A DNA stretch of 64,000 nt from Dendrolimus kikuchii (taxonomy: Eukaryota; Arthropoda; Insecta; Lepidoptera; Lasiocampidae), in assembly GCA_019925095.2 (NCBI GenBank), contig CM034394.1, positions 23,484,272-23,548,271 of the forward strand, given 5' to 3'. A model generated the notes under the pieces. It had not been told where the DNA came from, searched no databases, and was given only the letters and a program-made list of their open reading frames with translations. The first letter of the stretch is position 1; the number at the start of each line of letters is the position of its first letter. Both the position numbers and the translations under genes were made by a program. Shown in pieces: positions 30,817 to 39,498 of this stretch.

Positions 30817-33759
30817 TTAGACATATTTATTTAGAGACAGATAGTACTTTCTAAGTGAGTTCCGAAATGTCGGTAATGTTTTGGCCTCTCTGACAGTAAG
30901 AGGCAACGCATTCCAGAGTTTGACAGCCTGCACTGTGAAAGAGTTATCATAAAAGGATGAAGTGTGTGCAGGTGTCAGGAGTCTACGGTATGTATCTGTG
31001 CGCAAATTGTGAGAAGTGGAGAGGCGAAGGAATTCAAAACGTTCCTTAAGGTAAGGAGGACTATTAGGATTGAATAGTATATTATAAAGGAGACTTAGAA
31101 TGTGAGTATTCCGGCGAAAACGAATGGGAAGCCACTTGAGCTTCATACGAAATTCAGAAACATGGTCATATTTTCGCAAACCAAATATGAACCTGATACA
31201 GAAATTCTGAAGTCGCTCAAGTTTATTTAGCTGTTCTGAGGTTATGTCTAGATAGCAGGCGTCAGCATAATCCAATATGGGAAGTAGGAGGGACTCTGCA
31301 AGCATAATTTTGGTGGCAGTGGGCAGAAAGTTTCTCAGTCTTCTAAGAGACCTAGACGATAGAAAAACTCTACGACTCAATTCGGATATGTGAGGCTTCC
31401 AAGACAGTTCACTATCGATGACTATTCCCAAGTTTTTAACTGTTTCGCTCAAAGGGATAGATGTACCGTCGAAGACAACCTTCGGTAAAGCTGGCCAGTT
31501 TACTTTAGCTCTCATTCTTGGGCTACCGATGACTATCACTTGAGACTTTTGAGGGTTTACTGCAAGACCAAACATTGTACTCCAATGATGTATGTATTTC
31601 AAATCTAAATTAATTTGGTCAACAGCATTAGATAAGTCATCTGCCGCAGCTTGGGTGTAGATTTGTAAGTCGTCTGCATAGAGGTGATAGGATGAAGTCA
31701 GATGATCGGAAATGGAGTTAATGAACACAGCAAACAAAAGAGGAGATAAAACGCCGCCCTGCGGAACGCCGGCAGTTAAATCGCACCACGACGAAAAATC
31801 GTCATCAACACGAACCCGCTGCCGGCGTCCATGCAGGTAACTGTGAAACCAGTCTATTACTGTTGGAGATATGTTAAGATTGCGAAAAATTCCGAGCAAA
31901 ATATCATAGTCAACATTGTTGAAGGCACTGCTAAAGTCTAGCAGCGATAGTATAGTCAACTTACCATTTTCCATCCCATAACGGATGTCATCAGTAATTT
32001 TTAATAAAGCTGTTACTGTGCTGTGACCTGCACGGAACCCGGATTGATAAGGATTTAATAATAAATTTTGACTGAGGAAGGTACTTAATTGTTTATGAAC
32101 TACGCGCTCTAAAGCTTTAGACAGAAATGAAAGAATAGAAATTGGACGGAATTCTGAGAAGGATGTAGGGTTAAGTTTTTTAGGGAGAGGAATAACCTGT
32201 GCCTCTTTCCATGCAACTGGAAAGATGCCACTGGTTAATGAGGAATTAAATATATGGGTGATAATAGGATTGATGACATCTAGGATAGGGATAATCATAT
32301 TACGGCTAATACCATCGCTGCCGACTGCATTTGAAGAAATCGAATTAATAGCGATCTTAACATCACAATCAGATAATGGACTAAGAAAAAAAGAAGAATG
32401 TGAAGGAGTTGGAACAGAAGAAAGATTTTTCAGTGTATTCGACTTTATAGTATTGTCAAAGCTTGAAACGGATGAGAAATGTTGATTGAGGTTATCAATG
32501 TTGAAGTTTTTTGGGACAGTATTTTGGACTGACTTACCAACTCCCAACGATTTTAAAAATTTCCATATCTTAGACGGATTATCATTGTCAACTGATTCAT
32601 GAATGTACCGGCGTTGTGCGTCCCTACACACTCTATTACAGCGATTACGAATAGTTATAAAAGTCAATTTATTGTCGATGGATGGATTGACTTTATATTT
32701 GGTCTTGGCCAAAGATTTTTTGTGAATAAGTTTCTTGATGTCATCGGTAAGCCACGGTGCAGGAAGATGCTTAATTTTAACTCGTCGCATGGGTGCATGT
32801 GAGTCATACAGTTTCAATAGAATTTCATTAAATACATTCACCTTTTTATCAGTAGTAACTGCATTGTAGACCCTCGACCAATCCGAGTCACGACAGTCCT
32901 TGAGTAGATTATCCGAATTAATACCACCAAAATTACGTTGCAGGATAATTTTAGGCTTGGCTTTTGGCGGACGAATATTATACGAAAGAAAAATCAGGTC
33001 ATGATATGAGAAAGCGTCCGCCGGGCACTGACCATGTGTGACGACGTGTGGGAGGGAAGATACAAGAATCAAATCTAAAAGAGAAGGAATAGAATTAGGA
33101 AAACAATGAGTCGCTTTCAGCGGAAGGATGGTCAGGCCTGAAGCTGTAACTAGGGACTCGAGGGAAGTACTACGTTGATCACGCTTAAGAAGACATGTGT
33201 TGAAATCACCCATAATAATAGTGTGATTATAAATAGGAGCTATATTTTCTAGAAGATTTTCGAATGATGTGAAGTAATTTATTCTAAGGGAAGGGCTATA
33301 AAACACACCAACCAGTACCTTTGTTGAACATAGTTCCACCTCAATGAACAGGTGTTCACCAGCATCAGGCGGAGGAGGCTGTGGAGACATGCTAACGATT
33401 GAGTATGGAATGTGCGATTGAAGATAAATAGCGATACCTCCACCACCACTGCCCGTACGGTCATTCCTTATAAGCTGGTAACCAGGTATGGTGTAGGTAG
33501 TTGAGAGAAGACAAGGTTTCAACCAGGACTCTGAAACTAGTATAGCATGTATACTTTTTTGACTAAACGACGCCAACATATCTATAAAGTGAGCTGGAAT
33601 ACTCTGCGCATTTATATGAACTACATTGAAGTTAGGTGTAACACTTGAAAAGCGCGCCTCAAGGAGATCGTTTAATGATGGGTTACTGTCACTATAAAAA
33701 CTATCCGAAGAGCAAGACACATATTCGGCCTCACTTTCACTATCGTTAGAGATATTCAT
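30817..33759 (-). CDS. LINE ORF2: AP-type endonuclease and reverse transcriptase (CR1-like)
   Basis: A 980-aa protein that would nick chromosomal DNA and reverse-transcribe element RNA from the nick. Residues ~44-260 form an endonuclease/exonuclease/phosphatase domain: FNVVHINAQS (44-53), E in LVSESW (74-79), GDFN (184-187), SYHD (251-254). The polymerase follows: LLDFSSAF (606-613), GVPQGGVLSP (664-673) and catalytic YADD (694-697). The first ATG at 33759 starts MNISNDSESEAEYVSCSS; the frame is open 17 codons further upstream but without ATG. No internal stop or frameshift, unlike most elements nearby, so insertion is fairly recent. Clade is tentative: CR1 or a relative, since the 3' tails of sister copies are (TCTA)n-like. 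No RNase H domain is seen. Confidence 0.9.
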   Translation of the reverse strand: MNISNDSESEAEYVSCSSDSFYSDSNPSLNDLLEARFSSVTPNFNVVHINAQSIPAHFIDMLASFSQKSIHAILVSESWLKPCLLSTTYTIPGYQLIRNDRTGSGGGGIAIYLQSHIPYSIVSMSPQPPPPDAGEHLFIEVELCSTKVLVGVFYSPSLRINYFTSFENLLENIAPIYNHTIIMGDFNTCLLKRDQRSTSLESLVTASGLTILPLKATHCFPNSIPSLLDLILVSSLPHVVTHGQCPADAFSYHDLIFLSYNIRPPKAKPKIILQRNFGGINSDNLLKDCRDSDWSRVYNAVTTDKKVNVFNEILLKLYDSHAPMRRVKIKHLPAPWLTDDIKKLIHKKSLAKTKYKVNPSIDNKLTFITIRNRCNRVCRDAQRRYIHESVDNDNPSKIWKFLKSLGVGKSVQNTVPKNFNIDNLNQHFSSVSSFDNTIKSNTLKNLSSVPTPSHSSFFLSPLSDCDVKIAINSISSNAVGSDGISRNMIIPILDVINPIITHIFNSSLTSGIFPVAWKEAQVIPLPKKLNPTSFSEFRPISILSFLSKALERVVHKQLSTFLSQNLLLNPYQSGFRAGHSTVTALLKITDDIRYGMENGKLTILSLLDFSSAFNNVDYDILLGIFRNLNISPTVIDWFHSYLHGRRQRVRVDDDFSSWCDLTAGVPQGGVLSPLLFAVFINSISDHLTSSYHLYADDLQIYTQAAADDLSNAVDQINLDLKYIHHWSTMFGLAVNPQKSQVIVIGSPRMRAKVNWPALPKVVFDGTSIPLSETVKNLGIVIDSELSWKPHISELSRRVFLSSRSLRRLRNFLPTATKIMLAESLLLPILDYADACYLDITSEQLNKLERLQNFCIRFIFGLRKYDHVSEFRMKLKWLPIRFRRNTHILSLLYNILFNPNSPPYLKERFEFLRLSTSHNLRTDTYRRLLTPAHTSSFYDNSFTVQAVKLWNALPLTVREAKTLPTFRNSLRKYYLSLNKYV

Positions 33760-34289
33760 CAAAATATTAAAATAAGCTATATATATTACAAAGATTGTAA
33801 ACTGTAACAAATAAATTATATGACATAAATGGTAGAATATTTTAAATAAAAATTAAACAAATTGCTCACATTACACCTACCAGTTACAAAAAGGAAAAAA
33901 ATAGTAAGATAATATTAAAACAACACAAACATCACATGAAAAACCGTAAAAAAAAAAAATAATAATAATATTACAATGTGACACTTTCAAACGAATTGAC
34001 AAACTTATTTTAGGTTTCTGAACGCACCATCAATTGTCGACACAGAAAAGAAAAATAAAAAGTAAATATAAATATAACCTATAAAATACGAAACAGATAC
34101 ATGAAATAAATATACCTAAACCAAGCAAGTTTTTGAAAAAAAAAATTAAAAAAAATTGTGTTACTTAAATCGAAAAGTTGGAAAAATATACGAAATGAAG
34201 TGTCACACATTAAATTATAAGATGTATAAAAAAAAAATAAGTGAAGAAAATAAAATAACTTATATATCTTCTAATGAAACCCATTAAGA

Positions 34290-34428
34290 TCACTTTTTGG
34301 ATGTCGTCGCAGCCCTTCGCGTTTTAGTAGCAGCAGGAGCGTCCTTGTTTGACTGCGGATCCTCTCTTGGCAGTGAAATATTATCCAAGTCAGATAGCTG
34401 TTTAATTTTTTTATTTATACTGCTATCT
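34290..34428 (-). pseudogene. LINE ORF1 C-terminal remnant
   Basis: Upstream of ORF2 on the same strand, an open frame of ~46 codons reads INKKIKQLSDLDNISLPRED then PQSNKDAPAATKTRRAATTS and KK, with stop TGA at 34292-34290. Its lysine/arginine-rich tail suits the end of a LINE ORF1 RNA-binding protein. The frame is lost at about 34428, where the element is 5'-truncated. Assignment rests on position and composition only. Confidence 0.5.
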
Positions 34429-34796
34429 GTGGAGGCTTATTAATAGCTTCTCTTAATCTAGCTTATTTGTAGTTATTATTAATGATGGCTGTTAGCCCAC
34501 CAAATAAAATAAAATAGTTAAACTTTCATAGCCTGATCTATCCACAATGCAATATCCGTATTGAGTTTGAAACACATCCTTATTGTCCACACCATTTTGT
34601 GTTTCTCCGGGACGCGTGATCTTGAAAGCAATGCTGCTCATATCCGCATTTGCAGCACTTTATTGGAGAACTCTTGCGGAATTCTACTCTTTGTTTGTGT
34701 TGGGTAATTGTCGGATAAATATTAATGTTCAATAGGAACGGATGTTTCTCAAAGCTATATATTAATTAATACGTGAAAAAAATACTTTCTACTTAC
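34429..34796. other. Non-coding DNA, nothing identified
   Basis: Flank between two LINE pieces; no gene. Confidence 0.4.
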
Positions 34797-34913
34797 CTCT
34801 TTAGCGATAAGGCCGCCTTTTGTTTACCAAGTATGTAACTATTGTCTTGTTGTGCATTTTTGAAATTCGTGTTTCGGTGAACAATAAAGTGTTACATCTA
34901 TCTATCTATCTCT
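34797..34913 (+). mobile_element. CR1-like LINE 3' end
   Basis: CCTCTTTAGCGATAAGGCCG to GGTGAACAATAAAGTGTTAC followed by ATCTATCTATCTATC. It preserves the terminus and microsatellite tail missing from the adjacent full-length copy. Confidence 0.8.
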
Positions 34914-34921
34914 TTTTACAG

Positions 34922-35120
34922 ATATTGCGACCCCTTTTTAGCGTATTGCGACCCCTTTTTAAGCATATTGCGACTCCTTTTTAAGCATATTGTGACCCCT
35001 TTTTAAGCATATTGCGACCCATTTTTAAGCATTTACGACTCCTTTTTTATGCATATTGCGTCCCCTTTTTAAGCATTTGCGACCCCTTTTTAAGCTTATT
35101 ACGACCCCTTTTAAAGCGTA
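34922..35120. repeat. 22-bp minisatellite, about nine units
   Basis: Units such as TATTGCGACCCC + TTTTTAAGCA repeat with substitutions and 1-2 bp indels. Units abut without unique spacers. Confidence 0.9.
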
Positions 35121-35356
35121 TACGAAGAACAGTGAGATTTCGGGTATTCGGGTAGTTAAAGTTTATACATGGAGAAAGATTGTAGGTAGCTAAAATTTTA
35201 TGACACTAAAGCATTTTTTTAATGGTAAGCATTGATGTCCCTGGCGACCCTGATGTGCCAGGATCAATTTATTTTCACTAGACTGCACTTACATATTTAC
35301 TTAATTTCTAATACATTTTGCTTATACTCTAGGTCATACACTTGTTATTACAATTC
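35121..35356. other. AT-rich DNA, nothing identified
   Basis: Spacer before a retroelement-domain fragment. Confidence 0.4.
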
Positions 35357-35640
35357 AAAGGATTAAAGCCGGCTTTATTGGAGCCGAACGGTATTGCACG
35401 TGACGATGGTAAGCGTCTCGACGGAATGACTCTAATTCCCTGGCAGGGTGGCAAGCCTTTGGTGTGGGATGCGACTTGCGTAGACACGTTGGCCGCATCC
35501 CATTTACCAAACAAGTCTAGATCAGCCGGTTCAGCGGCGGAAACGGCCGAATCACTCAAGCGGCGCAAATATGCAACTCTCAGTGAGTTATATGTTTGTG
35601 CCGTTTGCTGTCGAGACACCGACCCGTCTCAACAGGCGAT
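35357..35640 (+). pseudogene. Retroelement-associated C-terminal domain, fragment 1
   Basis: Reads PALLEPNGIARDDGKRLDGM, TLIPWQGGKPLVWDATCVDT, LAASHLPN, then ESLKRRKYATLSELYV. It is nearly identical to the middle of the fragment at 59455-60335. The frame is lost after TLSELYV relative to that copy, whose next residues are FVPFAVETLG. A PDG...VWDATC pattern resembles PD-(D/E)XK-type endonuclease motifs, but that is only a suggestion. Both ends are missing. Confidence 0.7.
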
Positions 35641-35889
35641 AAGAACATAGGTATAATTTGCTAAGCCTCATAGACTATGTATACGCGACCGTTAGGCGCA
35701 GGAAAGAGACGGGTCGGACTGAGATAGATATAGTTTTATTTTTAACCGTTATTAATTTGAAATTAAATAAATAAATTATAAGAATAAGAATTGAATATAA
35801 AATGTAATAAGCCTTAACTCACTAGGAAATAAATGTTGTAGCGTTGTGCCTTTTATTGAAAGTAGGACCCTATTAGATCCCGGTAAATG
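35641..35889. other. Non-coding DNA, nothing identified
   Basis: AT-rich, no gene. Confidence 0.4.
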
Positions 35890-36113
35890 AGACCGGGCTA
35901 CGGGCGTGCAGAACGCCGCCTGGAGCCCGGGACTCAGCATGTAAAGGGAACCGGGTTACAGGCGTGCAGAACGCCGCCTGGAACCCGGGACCCAAAAGGG
36001 TAGCGGAAACCGGGCTACGGGACTGCAGAACGCAACCGGAGCCCGGGATCCGTGAGGTATGCCTGCACTACTGCCTACTCCGAACGCGAGTAGGCCATAA
36101 TGATAGTGCAGGC
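35890..36113 (+). repeat. GC-rich tandem hairpin array
   Basis: Three ~59-bp units each form a stem: CCGGGCT/AGCCCGG (35893-35899 with 35924-35930), CCGGGTT/AACCCGG (35951-35957 with 35982-35988), CCGGGCT/AGCCCGG (36010-36016 with 36040-36046). Units 1 and 2 also pair GGCG with CGCC inside. A fourth, different stem follows: GCCTGCACTA/TAGTGCAGGC (36061-36070 with 36104-36113) enclosing GCCTACTC/GAGTAGGC. The stem change CT/AG to TT/AA is compensatory. The 3' end of a jockey copy lies about 50 bp downstream. Confidence 0.8.
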
Positions 36114-36487
36114 AGAGGTCCGCGCTCGACAGCGCACGTTTTTGTAATGAGGTAATGGTAAGTTTTTTTTTTTTTATTGGACTTGACTTTATGTTGTTGG
36201 TCCGAAGACCTTACAACTTTACCGGGGTCTTTGGGGCGAGTGCCTTCGCGAAGCGAAGGCGCTCGAGCCCGGGGGGCAACTTGCTCGAGGGAGCTCCCTA
36301 AGGAGTTTTACCTCGGCTGGACTGTTGCCATGAATGGGGAATGAATTTAATGATGCCCACCATAGGGCGACACAAAATACTAATTGAGAACGGGCGACGG
36401 GTAATATAAAGCCCGAAGGGAAGGATCACGGCGGGCCGGGATCGGTGGTTTGCGGTGGCCTACGCTATCTTACTGCCGTTTCGCAAC

Positions 36488-36537
36488 GTGTTATGGCTGG
36501 GAGAGAAGAAACGGCGAAAGAAACTTCCCAGCAACAC
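36488..36537 (-). promoter_or_regulatory. Conserved 3'-UTR stem-loop (subfamily 1)
   Basis: On the minus strand, GTGTTGCTGGGA pairs with TCCCAGC + AACAC across a pyrimidine-rich loop containing TTTCGCCGTTTCTTCT. The same fold occurs at 18593-18642 and, with two compensatory pair changes, at 46285-46334. A role in recognition of element RNA by the reverse transcriptase is inferred. Confidence 0.7.
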
Positions 36538-36539
36538 GC

Positions 36540-39461
36540 CTAGTCTATCCTGTGGGGTGAGCTATGTCTCCTAGCGTCCCTCGCGGGGACGTGGAGAGAT
36601 CTTGATTGGCGGCGTCTGAGACGCCGCCGTCTGTGTCTGTCTGTCGGTGCCTGCCAGCCTACTGTTCTAACCGTGGGCGGACTGATCCGGGCCAGCCGTT
36701 TCGTAATAACGTCGACTCTGTCCGTCAGGACGTTACGCGGTCGTCGCACAAGAGCCTTTCGACGAGGCTTATAATCGGACGCGGACACGACGAGCGGATT
36801 TCGATGGTGCGGCGCGAGATCGAAATACTTACGCGAGAGCGACGTAATGTAGTTTTTGATGGAGGGAAGCTCCAGATCGCGGTGGAGGTCGACGTTACGC
36901 ATATAGAGGGGAGCACCGACGGCTCTGCGCATGAATTTATTCTGCACGATTTGCAGTTTATCTAAAAGGGCAGGCTTGACATGGCCGAATACCACACTCG
37001 CGTATGTCATGATCGGGAGGATGCATGTTTTATACAGAGTAAGCTTGTGTCTGAGGGACATTTTGCTTCGTTTGTCTATCATGGGTGCTAAACGACCCAT
37101 CACAAATCGCGCTCTATTTCGGACTATAGTGATATGCTCGTTGAAGCGCAAGTTCCGATCTAGGGTGACACCAAGATATTTGGTGTACTTTGCCCAGGGG
37201 ATTTGTTGGTCATAGAGCGAAATGGTTTTTAGGCGAAGGCTAGCGCGTTTGGGGGAGCGAAGCGTGCCCGGGGAAAAGAACATTGCTGCGCTTTTCTCCG
37301 GGTTTACCTCTATCCTCCATTTGCGAAACCATTCGCCTAGTTCTGTGACAGCTGTCTGCAGCCGGATGCAAGCCATTTGTCGGTTTTGATCTGATGTATA
37401 GAGTGCGGTGTCATCCGCAAAGAGGGCCAACTCCACATCTGGAGTTTTTGGGATGTCGCTGGTGTACAGCGTGAAGAGTAGTGGCGACAGGGCCGAGCCC
37501 TGTGGTACACCGGCTGTGAGTGGGTGAGGGGACGAGCGCGTTCCCTCCACTCGAAAACGGAAGCTACGACCTAGGAGGAAGTCTCGCAAGATGAGCACGA
37601 GTCTGTCTGGCATACCGAACTGGTACAGCTTGTAAATCAAGCCGTTGTGCCAGACCTTGTCGAAGGCTTTTGCTACGTCTAGAAACAGTGCGGCTGTTCC
37701 TATAGGGCGGGGGCGATGGGCAAAGTGAGATAATATGTGCTCCGTGATGCGGTGCACCTGTTGGACGCATGAGTGTCTGGCACGGAAGCCAAATTGCTCA
37801 TCGGGTATTAGATGTTTGCTGAAGGCAAAATCTCTAAGTCGAGAGAGGATGACCCTCTCGTAAAGCTTGCTGAGTGCGCTCAGTAGGCTGATTGGACGGT
37901 AGCTAGACGGTTTATTAGCCGGTTTTCCCGGCTTGTGAATACCGATGACATCTGCTTCCTTCCAGATCGCGGGAAAGGAGCAGTTTGTTATGGCGGCATT
38001 GAAGATGCTCACTAGAATTATAATTAGATGGGCGGGTAGGAGTTTTAAAACGCGATTGTTGATGCCATCGGTCCCTGGGGCCTTTCGCGGTTTGAGAGAC
38101 TTGATCAGATCTTGCACTTCTTCGACCGTGACCGTGTCGAGTGTGGTTTCCGCTGGTAAGGAGGATCTACGTTCGACCTCGGAGTCTACCTCCGTCAGGT
38201 GTGACTGGTCGACGTTTTGCGTAGTGGGGGAGCATTGAAGCTCTAGACTCTGAGCAAGGCACTCGGCCTTCTCCTCGTCATCGAACGCCTCGGTGTTGTC
38301 GGCTCTTTCTAGCGCGGGTATGACAGTAAGGGTGTCTGATTTGAGAGCTCTAGCCAGCTTCCAGTATGCCTGGTGAGTTGGCTCGATATCCCTCAACGTT
38401 CTGTCCCAACGTTGTTCCCTGACTTCCCGGATACGTAGTTTGACCTCGCGCTCTAGTTCGCGGAGTCGGACTCTGTTATCCTCGGTGGGATATCTGTCGT
38501 GAGCTCTGGAGGCGGCTCTCTTTTCCCTCAGCAGTACCCTCACCTCGTCCGGCAGGCATAAGTGGCGGTCATCCTCCACTGGCACCTGCCTGGACGAGTT
38601 CCGCACTGCGGATTGAAGGTGGCTGGTGAGGGCCTCGATTGCCGTCTCCGTGTCATGGCGGGACACGATGTGGTCCGGGATGCGGTCCAGGTCTTGTGAG
38701 CTGGTTGCCTTGAGGAGGGTCTCAAGTCTCAACCAATCCACAGAGGTCCTAGTTTCAGATGTCTGGTCTGTCTGTGGTCCTAATCTGAGGATAACCGGAC
38801 GATGGTCCGAGTCGATATCGTCCATCGTTTCGATCGAATGGAACTGAAGGGTTACGCCCCTCAGTAATGCTAGGTCGAGAGTGTTTGGGGTCCCCCAGTC
38901 GCGGTTGGGGGGGTATCTTGTGGGGGTCATGGGAGTTAGTATATCAAACAAAAGATTGTCTGATATATTTATTAGGGCTCTGCCATTGGGGTTAGTGGTA
39001 TTGCAATTCCACTGCTCGTGTTTGCAATTCAGATCTCCGGCTATAATAACAGCCGGGCCTAAGTTGAATAGGGTTTCTAGGTCTTTCTTAATAAGGGTTT
39101 TTTGGCATGCGAGGTATGCTGAAACTATGACTAGAGGTTGGTGGCCAGTCATTGCTAGTCTGCAGGCGGATACCTCCATACCGTCTAGTGGGGGGGTGAC
39201 TACAGGCATGCAGTGTAGGGATCTTCTGAAATAGATCAGGGTGCCGCCACCACGGCCTACCCTGTCATGTCTAGTGATCCGATAGTTAGAGATCTTTGGA
39301 TCTCTATTACTCGGTTTCAGGAAGGTCTCCTGTACTAGTAGTATATCTACTTGATTGGTAACCAGGAAGTCATGGACCAAGTCGCGCTGGTTTCGAAGGC
39401 CATTGGCGTTATAAGTCGCCAGAGTCAATGAGCGTGGTTTATTTCTACCTACATGCGCCAT
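36540..39461 (-). CDS. LINE ORF2: AP-type endonuclease and reverse transcriptase (jockey-type)
   Basis: A 973-aa protein starting at a true ATG (MAHVGRNKPRSLTLATYNAN). The N-terminal endonuclease has TYNANGL, VQETFLKP, AGDLNCKH and DSDHRPV; the polymerase has FLDVAKAFDKVW, AGVPQGSALSPLLF and the FADD catalytic box (LALFADDTALY). The C-terminus is Arg-rich (RRRRLRRRQSRSLHV). All key residues are present and the frame is intact, so this copy could still encode an active enzyme. It begins ~37 bp after the ORF1 stop. It is clearly homologous to the 960-aa ORF2 at 43341-46223 but differs throughout, marking separate subfamilies. The minus-strand 3' UTR follows directly. Confidence 0.92.
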   Translation of the reverse strand: MAHVGRNKPRSLTLATYNANGLRNQRDLVHDFLVTNQVDILLVQETFLKPSNRDPKISNYRITRHDRVGRGGGTLIYFRRSLHCMPVVTPPLDGMEVSACRLAMTGHQPLVIVSAYLACQKTLIKKDLETLFNLGPAVIIAGDLNCKHEQWNCNTTNPNGRALINISDNLLFDILTPMTPTRYPPNRDWGTPNTLDLALLRGVTLQFHSIETMDDIDSDHRPVILRLGPQTDQTSETRTSVDWLRLETLLKATSSQDLDRIPDHIVSRHDTETAIEALTSHLQSAVRNSSRQVPVEDDRHLCLPDEVRVLLREKRAASRAHDRYPTEDNRVRLRELEREVKLRIREVREQRWDRTLRDIEPTHQAYWKLARALKSDTLTVIPALERADNTEAFDDEEKAECLAQSLELQCSPTTQNVDQSHLTEVDSEVERRSSLPAETTLDTVTVEEVQDLIKSLKPRKAPGTDGINNRVLKLLPAHLIIILVSIFNAAITNCSFPAIWKEADVIGIHKPGKPANKPSSYRPISLLSALSKLYERVILSRLRDFAFSKHLIPDEQFGFRARHSCVQQVHRITEHILSHFAHRPRPIGTAALFLDVAKAFDKVWHNGLIYKLYQFGMPDRLVLILRDFLLGRSFRFRVEGTRSSPHPLTAGVPQGSALSPLLFTLYTSDIPKTPDVELALFADDTALYTSDQNRQMACIRLQTAVTELGEWFRKWRIEVNPEKSAAMFFSPGTLRSPKRASLRLKTISLYDQQIPWAKYTKYLGVTLDRNLRFNEHITIVRNRARFVMGRLAPMIDKRSKMSLRHKLTLYKTCILPIMTYASVVFGHVKPALLDKLQIVQNKFMRRAVGAPLYMRNVDLHRDLELPSIKNYITSLSRKYFDLAPHHRNPLVVSASDYKPRRKALVRRPRNVLTDRVDVITKRLARISPPTVRTVGWQAPTDRHRRRRLRRRQSRSLHVPARDARRHSSPHRID

Positions 39462-39498
39462 TTGTTACCGGTAACAATAATTTGACTAGGTTGTTTAG

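Larger units (their letters stand above)
30497..34428 (-). mobile_element. CR1-like LINE, nearly complete
   Basis: Carries an intact ORF2 (30817-33759), a ~530-bp AT-rich inter-ORF region, and the last codons of ORF1 (34290-34428). The 3' UTR (30497-30816) matches the fragment at 48503-48830 (AGGCAACCTAGCTTAAAA, AACAACAGGCGG). Here the terminal CTTTATTGCTCACCAAAATA block is replaced by unrelated AT-rich sequence, so the extreme 3' end is altered. The 5' end is truncated inside ORF1 at about 34428. No target duplication was found. Confidence 0.85.

Noticed and set aside
34922..35120. CRISPR-like array
   Set aside because: Units abut each other with no unique spacers and vary in sequence; it is a minisatellite in an insect-type genome.
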